The notes under the pieces were generated by a model. That model was not told the DNA's origin. It searched no databases and saw nothing but the letters and a program-made list of their open reading frames with translations. Of a DNA stretch of 7,945 bases, positions 1 to 6,700 are shown piece by piece. Each line of letters opens with the position of its first letter. Positions within the stretch are counted from its first letter, which is position 1. The translations under genes and the position numbers were made by a program. This DNA comes from an uncultured Clostridia bacterium (GTDB lineage: Bacteria > Bacillota > Clostridia > UBA1381): the NCBI GenBank assembly GCA_910585795.1, contig CAJUFV010000294.1, forward strand, positions 1 to 7,945, given 5' to 3'.

Positions 1-297
1 ACTTTCTAATATATATTTTTCAACAGTTTCACGTAATTCGCATGGTTCTGTCTCTTTTTTTATTATGTATAGCATAAATTCCTCCGCGTCACACAGTCTG
101 TAAAACACATTATTTATTTGTCTGCTTTCCACAGTCTTGCCTCTGCCCTCATAAACAGATGTTTTTTCAATCTTTATTCCGTAACATTTTAAATCACAGT
201 AATCAGCCGATATATTTTCAGGTATAATATAATAGTCCAGAAAAATAAGTGTCCTTCCATCCTGACTTATTCTTTTGTATAAAATTTCATCATTCAT
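1..297 (-). CDS. Small DUF6514-like protein, 3' end outside window
   Basis: This minus-strand gene starts with ATG at 297-295 and stays open for 99 codons to the left edge, so the stop is missing. A GGAGG ribosome-binding site lies 7 bases upstream of the ATG, on the complement of 305-309, which supports this start. The protein begins MNDEILYKRISQDG and is soluble, with no signal peptide or membrane segment. Visible elements are a beta-rich first half (LIFLDYYII, residues 17-25, and CYGIKIEK, 38-45), then a charged helical end with EPCELRETVEKYILE near residues 84-98. This layout, a strand pair with YGIKIEK followed by a helix and a terminal TVE-like segment, resembles the small clostridial DUF6514 family, about 90-100 residues of unknown function. 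If so, only a few residues are missing. The family match is from memory of its pattern; no function can be assigned. It is divergent from the SRP RNA gene and is not part of the dnaX operon. Confidence 0.7.
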   Translation of the reverse strand, partial: MNDEILYKRISQDGRTLIFLDYYIIPENISADYCDLKCYGIKIEKTSVYEGRGKTVESRQINNVFYRLCDAEEFMLYIIKKETEPCELRETVEKYILES

Positions 298-397
298 TAC
301 AAAACCTCCGTAATTATTTACGTATAGAAAATTCGAGCCACCAAATATTATATGATAAAAAAAAATTACATATTACAAAAAAATTTTAATTTAGGTA

Positions 398-426
398 TTG
401 CAGTTTTTATAAATATGTATTATAAT
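398..426 (+). promoter_or_regulatory. Strong vegetative promoter for the SRP RNA
   Basis: TTGCAG at 398-403 and TATAAT at 421-426 are separated by exactly 17 bases, close to the housekeeping sigma consensus. The stretch just upstream (about 376-396) is almost only A and T, as in an UP element of a stable-RNA promoter. The predicted transcription start is near 433, giving a leader of about 38 bases before the first paired base of the SRP RNA, so 5' processing is likely. Read-through could also supply dnaX. Confidence 0.75.
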
Positions 427-470
427 AGATAAGTAAGTTTATTTTTACAAACCTTATATTTTGAAATATC

Positions 471-586
471 GGCGATGATGACCGAACCCGTGCGATTATA
501 ACCCGTGAACCTTGTCAGATGGGGAACCAAGCAGCAATAAGCGGTGCTTATAATGTGTTACGGTAAACTCGGTCTGAGCCATTTTT
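471..586 (+). ncRNA. ffs: Signal recognition particle RNA, small bacterial type
   Basis: This is the RNA scaffold of the signal recognition particle, which binds Ffh and targets nascent membrane proteins. The diagnostic domain IV hairpin is at 514-535: GTCAG, a GGAA tetraloop at 523-526 and AAGCAGC on the 3' side. The pairs closing the tetraloop are GG/CC (521-522 with 527-528) rather than the more usual CC/GG, so pairing is kept. The rest folds into one long rod: 471-473 with 578-580, GACCGA 480-485 with TCGGTC 569-574, CCGT 488-491 with ACGG 560-563, ATTATAA 495-501 with TTATAAT 548-554, and CCG 503-505 with CGG 542-544. There is no room for an Alu domain of the Bacillus type, so this is the short form. 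A run of five T follows the closing stem at 582-586 and may form the 3' end. Exact mature ends are inferred. Confidence 0.93.
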
Positions 587-596
587 GACTGTTATG

Positions 597-616
597 ACGC
601 CCATGCGGCGTTTTTT
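597..616 (+). terminator. Intrinsic terminator between SRP RNA and dnaX
   Basis: The stem ACGCC (597-601) pairs with GGCGT (607-611) around a 5-base loop and runs into six T at 611-616. It is the second possible stop for the SRP transcript, after the T run at 582-586. It lies only 33 bases upstream of the dnaX start, and I see no convincing promoter between the two, so incomplete termination may set dnaX expression. Confidence 0.75.
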
Positions 617-649
617 CGTATATACTATCCAGAAAGGTAAAATGAATTC

Positions 650-2494
650 ATGGCACATCAGGCTATATACAGGAAATGGCGTCCTATGGTATTTGAAGAT
701 ATTATAGGTCAGAATCATATAACGCAGACATTAAAAAACCAGATACAAAATGACAAAATAGGACATGCTTACCTCTTTTGCGGTACACGCGGAACCGGAA
801 AAACCACCTGCGCGAAAGTTTTTTCCCGCGCTGTGAACTGTATTAATCCTCAAAGCGGCAGTCCATGTAATGAATGTGATGTGTGTAAAGGTATTATTGA
901 CGGAAGCATTCTTGATGTAAAGGAAATAGATGCCGCTTCAAATAACGGCGTCGACAACATTCGTGAAATACGTGATGATGTCCGCTATGTTTCAACCAAC
1001 GCAAAATACACTGTGTATATTATAGACGAGATTCATATGCTTTCTTCGGGAGCCTTTAACGCTCTTTTAAAAACACTTGAAGAACCACCGGAGCACGTTA
1101 TATTTATTCTTGCTACTACTGAAGCTCATAAGGTTCCGCAAACAATTTTATCACGCTGTCAGCGTTTTGACTTCAAACGCATAAAACCATCGGATATTAT
1201 TCTCAGAATGAAAGAAATCGCTCACGGCGACAGTTTAGATATTTCAGACGACGCTTACGAGCTTCTTGCCCGCCTTGCAGACGGCTCAATGCGTGACGGA
1301 CTTAGTATTCTTGAACGCGTAGTGTCCGCTTGCGGCAGTGTCATTACCGCAAATGATATAACGTCCGCTCTTGGAATATCTACTGCCGAATCTGTTTTTA
1401 ATATCACAGAGGCCATACAAAACGGCGATATAACTTCCATAATATCCATTATTGACACAGTTATGTCCGACGGCAAAGATTTAAGAGTGTTTATAGACGC
1501 TCTTATAAAAGGCTTCAGGGATATGCTTATATGCAAAATATCAGATAATTCAAATTCTGCTCTTGACTATACCGCAGAAGATATGATAAAATTAAAGGCG
1601 CTTTCTGAACGTATGACTTTCGAAAAAATTTCACATGCTGTTTCTGTACTGTCAGATGCTCAAGCAGATACAAAATGGGTAAAATCCCCGAGAATTATAT
1701 ATGAGCTTGCATTAATTAAAGTTGCAAAACCGGAATTTGATAATTCTCCAGCGGCTGTAATGGACAGGCTTACAGCTCTTGAAAACAAGGTTGCAAACGG
1801 CTCCGTTTCGGATACTCTGTCTTTATCAGACAGAGTCAAACAGCTTGAAGATAAGGTCAAAAATGGTATCAGCTTAAAATCTGAACAAAAAACGGCGGAA
1901 ACACATAAAACAGAGAAAAACAAAACTCCTGTCAGACTTTACAGACCCATTCCAGGTTATGAGCTTACAAGCAGTAATCCCATTGTAAAAACAGCAAAAA
2001 ACTGGGATAATATTTCACGCACTATGTGCAATGCGGCCGCTCATCTCATGCCATGCCTGAAAAACAGGCCTATTACAATAGACGCAGACGGAATTATTCT
2101 TCTTTTTAAACGCGAGGAAAAAGGCGCTCATGATATTGCAGTTATGATGAAGCCTAAGCTTCAGCAAACATTTAAAAACGCCTCAGGCACAGATTATTCT
2201 GTAAAACTTACGTACGAAGACGAAATACAGGAAGATTTAGTTGATTTCTGGAGCTTGCCCGCAGATGACAATGCTAATCCGGAAAACAGCGCACCGGAAA
2301 TATCATCAGACCCTTTGGATAATCTAATACAAAATTTTGGTGAAATTATAGAAGATGCTGATGAAAGTGAATTTGTAGAATATAATTCTTCCAAAGACAG
2401 TTTTTCACAATCCTCTTTTGAAGAAGATGACGATAAAGAGGAATTTCTTGAAAATAGTGAAATGTCCGACGAGAATGAAAATAATAAAACTTAA
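650..2494 (+). CDS. dnaX: DNA polymerase III subunit gamma/tau (clamp loader)
   Basis: DnaX is the motor subunit of the clamp loader, which uses ATP to place the sliding clamp on primed DNA in the replisome. The 614-residue product begins MAHQAIYRKWRPMVFEDIIG, the standard DnaX start. In order it shows Walker A GTRGTGKT (45-52), a zinc module with C64, C73, C76 and C79, Walker B IIDEIHM (124-130), sensor 1 LATTE (154-158), the SRC arginine finger R169 and the sensor 2 segment GSMRDGLSI (212-220). The collar domain III follows to about residue 365, then a charged linker and a tau-type C-terminal region. The last 51 residues are strongly acidic (about 20 D/E), after a DPLDNLIQNFGEII segment at 554-567. 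The likely ribosome-binding site AGAAAGG (631-637) is 12 bases from ATG, longer than usual; a nearer ATG at 642 is out of frame. It heads the operon with the YbaB gene and recR. A hairpin inside the gene is listed separately. Confidence 0.97.
   Translation: MAHQAIYRKWRPMVFEDIIGQNHITQTLKNQIQNDKIGHAYLFCGTRGTGKTTCAKVFSRAVNCINPQSGSPCNECDVCKGIIDGSILDVKEIDAASNNGVDNIREIRDDVRYVSTNAKYTVYIIDEIHMLSSGAFNALLKTLEEPPEHVIFILATTEAHKVPQTILSRCQRFDFKRIKPSDIILRMKEIAHGDSLDISDDAYELLARLADGSMRDGLSILERVVSACGSVITANDITSALGISTAESVFNITEAIQNGDITSIISIIDTVMSDGKDLRVFIDALIKGFRDMLICKISDNSNSALDYTAEDMIKLKALSERMTFEKISHAVSVLSDAQADTKWVKSPRIIYELALIKVAKPEFDNSPAAVMDRLTALENKVANGSVSDTLSLSDRVKQLEDKVKNGISLKSEQKTAETHKTEKNKTPVRLYRPIPGYELTSSNPIVKTAKNWDNISRTMCNAAAHLMPCLKNRPITIDADGIILLFKREEKGAHDIAVMMKPKLQQTFKNASGTDYSVKLTYEDEIQEDLVDFWSLPADDNANPENSAPEISSDPLDNLIQNFGEIIEDADESEFVEYNSSKDSFSQSSFEEDDDKEEFLENSEMSDENENNKT
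1814..1836 (+). other. Perfect 9-bp hairpin inside dnaX
   Basis: ACTCTGTCT (1814-1822) is followed by a 5-base loop and AGACAGAGT (1828-1836), a perfect inverted repeat in the coding strand. It encodes residues 389-396, in the linker just after clamp-loader domain III. That is about where gamma is separated from tau in species that make both. No T run follows, so it is not a terminator, and no standard slippery heptamer lies directly upstream. A role is not established. Confidence 0.5.
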
Positions 2495-2511
2495 GAAAGA
2501 GGTATATTAAC

Positions 2512-2865
2512 ATGGGAAAATACAAAGGCTTTGCAGGCGCAGGCATGAACACAAACAAAAACATGAATAATGTTATTAAACAGGCCCAAAAAATGCAGGA
2601 AGAAATGGAAAAAGTTCAGGAAGAGCTTGAGGAAAAAACAGTGGAAGCGACATCAGGAGGCGGCGCTGTAACAGTTACAGCAAACGGAAAAAAAGAAATT
2701 CTAACACTTAAAATCAGTCCTGATGCCGTTGACCCGGATGATGTGGAAACTCTTGAAGACCTAATCATGGTGGCTGTAAACGATGCCATAAAACAAGCGG
2801 ATGATATGATGGCAGAAGGTATGAGCGCTGTAACAGGCGGAATTAATATTCCAGGATTATTCTAA
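2512..2865 (+). CDS. ybaB: YbaB/EbfC-family nucleoid-associated protein
   Basis: YbaB/EbfC proteins are small dimers that bind DNA and associate with the nucleoid; the gene sits between dnaX and recR in many bacteria. The 117-residue product has a Gly- and Asn-rich start, a long amphipathic helix (MNNVIKQAQKMQEEMEKVQE, 18-37), a Gly-rich turn (SGGGAV, 48-53), the strands VTVTANGKKEILTLKI (53-68), a DPDDVETLEDLI helix (74-85) and the C-terminal segment TGGINIPGLF (108-117), all in family order and at family length. The start at 2512 is supported by AAAGAGG (2496-2502) with a 9-base gap. In-frame ATGs at codons 12 and 18 lack such a site. The gene begins 17 bases after the dnaX stop and ends 11 bases before recR, so it is co-transcribed. 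The exact role in replication or recombination is not settled for the family. Confidence 0.95.
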   Translation: MGKYKGFAGAGMNTNKNMNNVIKQAQKMQEEMEKVQEELEEKTVEATSGGGAVTVTANGKKEILTLKISPDAVDPDDVETLEDLIMVAVNDAIKQADDMMAEGMSAVTGGINIPGLF

Positions 2866-2876
2866 ATTAAGAAGCC

Positions 2877-3473
2877 ATGCATGCTACAATAATTGAGAAC
2901 TTAATTGAAAAATTTGAACAGCTTCCCGGCATTGGACGAAAAAGCGCGGAACGTATTGCCTTTCATATCCTTGAGCATATGTCCCGTGAAGAGGCTGCAT
3001 CTATGTCAGGTTGCATACTGGAGGCAAAGGATAAGATTACCCTGTGCCCGTCATGCCAAAATCTTACAGATACCGCACCTTGCAAGATATGCTCCTCATC
3101 AAAACGCGATAATTCTCTGATATGCGTTGTTGAAAGTCCAGAGGATGTTTCCGCTATTGAAGCAACAAATGAATTTAATGGTCTTTACCACGTCCTGCAC
3201 GGCTCACTGTCGCCTATGGATGGAATTACTCCGGACGATATAAAAATTAACGATTTGCTTCTGCGGCTTAACGATTCAAACGTTAAAGAAATAATTATGG
3301 CTACTAATCCTACCGTAAACGGAACTGCCACAGCTGTTTATATTTCAAAACTACTTGCTCCGTTTAATATCAAGGTAACACGGATTGCACACGGCATACC
3401 TATTGGCAGTGACCTTGAATATGCAGACAAGATTACTCTTATAAAAGCTCTAGAAGGCAGACAAGTAATGTAA
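2877..3473 (+). CDS. recR: Recombination mediator protein RecR
   Basis: RecR acts with RecO (and RecF) to load RecA on SSB-coated single-stranded DNA during gap repair. The 198-residue product has the normal length. It shows the helix-hairpin-helix with LPGIGRKSAERIAFHIL (16-32), a zinc module C57-x2-C60-x8-C69-x2-C72, a Toprim domain starting at LICVVESPEDV (81-91, with E86) and the C-terminal RIAHGIPIGSDLEYAD segment (169-184) ending in LEGRQVM. An oddity is the Toprim stretch ATNPTVNGTATAVYI (142-156). Most RecR proteins I know read VEGEAT here, so two acidic positions are N148 and T150. The ribosome-binding site is weak (AAGAAG at 2869-2874, 2 bases from ATG), which suggests translational coupling to the YbaB gene 11 bases upstream. 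An ATG at 2881 is out of frame. The last three codons and the stop lie in the left arm of the operon terminator. Confidence 0.96.
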   Translation: MHATIIENLIEKFEQLPGIGRKSAERIAFHILEHMSREEAASMSGCILEAKDKITLCPSCQNLTDTAPCKICSSSKRDNSLICVVESPEDVSAIEATNEFNGLYHVLHGSLSPMDGITPDDIKINDLLLRLNDSNVKEIIMATNPTVNGTATAVYISKLLAPFNIKVTRIAHGIPIGSDLEYADKITLIKALEGRQVM

Positions 3474-3507
3474 AAAGCAGCCCATAGGCTGCTTTTTACA
3501 TTACTTG
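3462..3507. terminator. Bidirectional intrinsic terminator ending the dnaX-recR operon
   Basis: Positions 3462-3482 and 3487-3507 are a perfect 21-bp inverted repeat around the 4-base loop CATA. The core is AAAAAGCAGCC / GGCTGCTTTTT, a GC stem with five T on the 3' side, and the symmetry gives the same structure on the minus strand. The arms extend a further 10 bp outwards through AT-rich sequence, and the left arm covers the last three recR codons (Q196, V197, M198) and its TAA stop. Confidence 0.93.
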
Positions 3508-3621
3508 ATTTATCTATACATTTTTGTTTATCAAAAAAACATTTTTTACATATATTGTAATGTATGGTTTTTTTCACAAAAAATCTAATTTTTTAACCGT
3601 TTTTATTACCGCTTTTTTTAC
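3508..3621. other. AT-rich intergenic stretch with a weak dyad
   Basis: No gene is visible here on either strand. The region is very rich in A and T, with several T runs. A short dyad TACAT (3547-3551) and ATGTA (3560-3564) lies about 60 bases upstream of the promoter pair. It shares the TTACAT/ATGTAA wording found again around the next start codon. It could be an operator or a chance product of base composition. Confidence 0.3.
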
Positions 3622-3650
3622 TTGACTATTTGACGATAAATATATATAAT
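3622..3650 (+). promoter_or_regulatory. Main promoter of the long dehydratase-activator gene
   Basis: TTGACT (3622-3627) and a perfect TATAAT (3645-3650) are spaced by 17 bases. The upstream sequence is T-rich. Predicted transcription start is near 3657, giving a leader of about 44 bases that carries the inverted repeats at the start codon. Confidence 0.78.
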
Positions 3651-3658
3651 GATAATAT
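3630..3658 (+). promoter_or_regulatory. Second, overlapping promoter shifted by 8 bases
   Basis: TTGACG (3630-3635) and TAATAT (3653-3658) are also spaced by 17 bases and overlap the first promoter with an 8-base offset. The -10 box is weaker. The two cannot both be occupied by polymerase at once. Transcription would start near 3665. Confidence 0.4.
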
Positions 3659-3677
3659 GGATTTTTATTATGCTCTA

Positions 3678-3719
3678 CCATATGTAAGGGGGTTACATCA
3701 ATGAGCAGACTACATATGG
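3678..3719 (+). promoter_or_regulatory. Alternative hairpins around the ribosome-binding site and start codon
   Basis: Two mutually exclusive perfect stems share the bases ATGTA at 3682-3686. A compact one pairs ATGTAA (3682-3687) with TTACAT (3693-3698) and shows the GGGGG of the ribosome-binding site in its 5-base loop. A wider one pairs CCATATGTA (3678-3686) with TACATATGG (3711-3719), inside codons 4-7, and encloses both the ribosome-binding site (AAGGGGG, 3686-3692, 8 bases from ATG) and the ATG at 3701. The stems are seen directly; a switching role in translation is inference. Confidence 0.4.
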
Positions 3720-6700
3720 GTATTGATGTAGGCTCAACCACCGTTAAGGTTGTTGTGCTTGACGAATACAATACCACCTTATTCGCGGAATACAGACGTC
3801 ACTTTTCTGATATAAAAAGTACTGTAAAAGGTCTTTTTAATGAAGTTCGTGACATTGTCAAAACTGAAGATTTTACAGTTGTTATAACAGGTTCAGGAGG
3901 TTTACTGCTTTCAAAAATGCTTTCACTTCCCTTTGTTCAGGAGGTTATAGCAAATAAAACAGCAATAAAAACCTTTATGCCTGAAATCGATGTTGTTATC
4001 GAGCTTGGCGGTGAAGATGCAAAAATTCTTTATCTGTCAGGCGGTCTTGAGCAACGTATGAACGGCACCTGTGCAGGCGGTACGGGTTCCTTCATTGACC
4101 AGATGTCAATACTGTTGAAAACAGACGCAGACGGTCTTAATTCGCTTGCGGAAAATCATACTGTCATCTACCCAATTGCCGCGCGCTGCGGTGTATTTGC
4201 AAAATCAGATGTTCAGCCGCTTCTCAATGAAGGTGCCGCGCGCGAAGATATTGCAGCTTCAATATTACAAGCAGTTGTCACTCAGACAATAAGCGGACTC
4301 GCTCAGGGACGTCCTATAAAAGGAAATATTGCTTTTCTCGGAGGACCGCTTCACTTCCTGCCGCAGCTTAGACGACAATTTGAAGAAACATTAAAGGATA
4401 ACGCAAAATCCTTTAAAACACCGGAAAATGCTCAATTATTCGTAGCTATAGGCGCTGCACTTATGTACGAAAATGAACAACATACTAATATTGATACTTT
4501 AATAAACAATCTTTCCGAAGCGAAATCTATCGACGCGGAAATCACACGCATGAGAAAATTATTTGAAACAGAAGCTGAGAAAACAGAATTTTTTGACCGT
4601 CATAATAGAGATATAGCACAAAAAAAGGATATTTCATCTGCAAGCGGTCCCGTTTTTCTCGGTCTTGACGTTGGCTCGACAACAATTAAAGCAACTCTTA
4701 TAAACGAGAATGAGGATATCCTTTACAGCTACTACGGCAAAAACGAGGGTAGTCCTATAAAATGCGGAATTAACATTCTGCGCGAGTTGTATTCACAGCT
4801 TCCTGAAAAAGCCTATATCGCAAATGCATGCACCACAGGCTATGGTGAACTGCTTCTAAAAACTGCTTTCAGAATAGATGAAGGTGAAATTGAAACAATA
4901 GCTCATTACAAAGCCGCTAACCACTTCTCTCCCGGTGTTGATTTTATTATTGATATCGGCGGACAGGATATGAAATGCATGAAAATCAAAAACGGTGTCA
5001 TAGACAGTATTATGCTTAACGAGGCATGCTCTTCAGGCTGCGGTTCATTTATACAGACTTTCGCGGAAAGTCTTGGACTGGATACCATTTCTTTTTCTAA
5101 AGAAGCCCTTGCCGCTGACAATCCTGTAGACCTTGGAACACGCTGTACAGTATTTATGAATTCACGTGTAAAGCAGGCTCAGAAAGAAGGTGCTACCGTT
5201 GGAGATATAAGCGCTGGACTTTCATATTCTGTTGTACGTAACGCCCTATATAAGGTTATAAAGCTTCGTGACCCTGAACAAATGGGCAAAAATATTGTTG
5301 TTCAGGGAGGTACTTTCAACAATAATGCAATTTTACGCTGTTTTGAGCTGCTTACAGGAAAAAATGTTATCCGTCCGGATATAGCTGGTATCATGGGAGC
5401 TTTCGGCAGCGCAATTATCGCAAAAGAACGCTGGCATGGCGGTGAATGTGATATTATACGCAGTGACGAGCTTAATAGCTTCACCTTTAATACCTCCCTG
5501 ACTCGATGTCAAAAATGTAATAATCACTGTCAGCTTACTATAACAGAATTCTCTGACGGCAGTCAATTTGTATCCGGTAACCGGTGTGAACGAGGCGCAG
5601 GACTTGAAAAGCCAAAAAAGCAAATGCCCAACCTATTTGATTATAAGTATAAACGTGCTTTCACATATAAACCATTAAAAGAAGCCATGGCTCCTAATGG
5701 AGTCATTGGTATTCCGCGCGTACTGAACATATATGAAAACTATCCGCTTTGGTTCACTTTCTTTACAGAGCTGGGTTTTTCTGTGCGAATTTCCGGAAGA
5801 AGTACGCATCAGCTTTATGAAAAGGGTATTGATTCAATTCCCAGTGAAAGTGCGTGCTATCCTGCCAAGCTGGTACATGGTCATATTCAAGACCTTATTG
5901 ACAAAGGTATAAAAACTATATTTTATCCGTGCATCCCATATGAGCAGATAGAATATTCAGATGCCGGCAATCATTTTAACTGTCCTATGGTGACATCATA
6001 TCCTGAGGTCATTTATAATAACATGGATGCTGTTCGTCAGGATGATATAAAATTTATGTATCCATTTATCAATCTTGCTGATAAACCATCATTTAAACGT
6101 CAGATGATGAAGGCAATGAAAGACTATGGTTTTACAAAAACAGAAATAGATACTGCCGCTGACAAAGCTTTTACAGAATTACAGAATTATAAGCAGGATA
6201 TACGCGCTAAAGGAGAAGAAACACTGAAATGGCTTGATGCGCATGATGAAAGAGCCATTGTGCTTGCTGGGCGTCCGTATCATATAGACCCGGAAATCAA
6301 TCATGGTATTCCGGACATGATTACTTCTCTTGGCTTTGCTGTACTGACAGAGGATAGTATCGCACATCTCGGACACCTAGAACGCGACATAAGAGTTGTT
6401 GACCAGTGGGCATATCATACAAGACTATATGAGTCAGCAGCACAGGTTATAAAAAACCCGCATCTTGAGCTTATCCAACTGAATTCATTCGGCTGCGGAC
6501 TTGATGCTGTAACAACTGACCAAGTACAGGAAATTATTCAGTCGCACGAAAAAATTTATACTACGCTTAAAATAGATGAAGTATCCAATCTTGGTACTGC
6601 GCGTATACGCGTACGCTCGCTTAAAGCTGCCGTTAAAGAACGTGACACAAACGACTTTATACCACATAAAATAGAAGACTATACTATAACAAGAGTAAAA

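Noticed and set aside
347..352. TATAAT on the minus strand upstream of the left gene, as its promoter
   Set aside because: No -35 box lies at 16-18 bases; the nearest candidate (TTGTAA, complement of 373-378) is 20 bases away. A sporulation-sigma reading of the nearby CTATACGTA was equally loose. The region is so AT-rich that a lone -10 means little.
433..586. Large Bacillus-type SRP RNA with an Alu domain
   Set aside because: From predicted start to terminator there are only about 154 bases, against roughly 270 needed, and the rod closes by itself at 471-580.
585..626. TTGACT (585-590) with TATACT (621-626) as a dnaX promoter
   Set aside because: The spacing is 30 bases, far too long, and the interval contains the terminator hairpin.
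642..644. ATG closer to the ribosome-binding site as the dnaX start
   Set aside because: It is out of frame with dnaX; the protein from ATG 650 has the family-typical N-terminus.
1886..1927. A-runs in dnaX (CAAAAAACG and GAGAAAAAC) as frameshift or slippage sites
   Set aside because: In the reading frame they do not form a proper X XXY YYZ heptamer, the runs are only 5-6 A long, and the hairpin lies upstream rather than downstream.
3547..3574. Dyad TACAT/ATGTA followed by a T run as a second terminator
   Set aside because: The stem is only five mostly AU pairs with an 8-base loop, too weak to end transcription.
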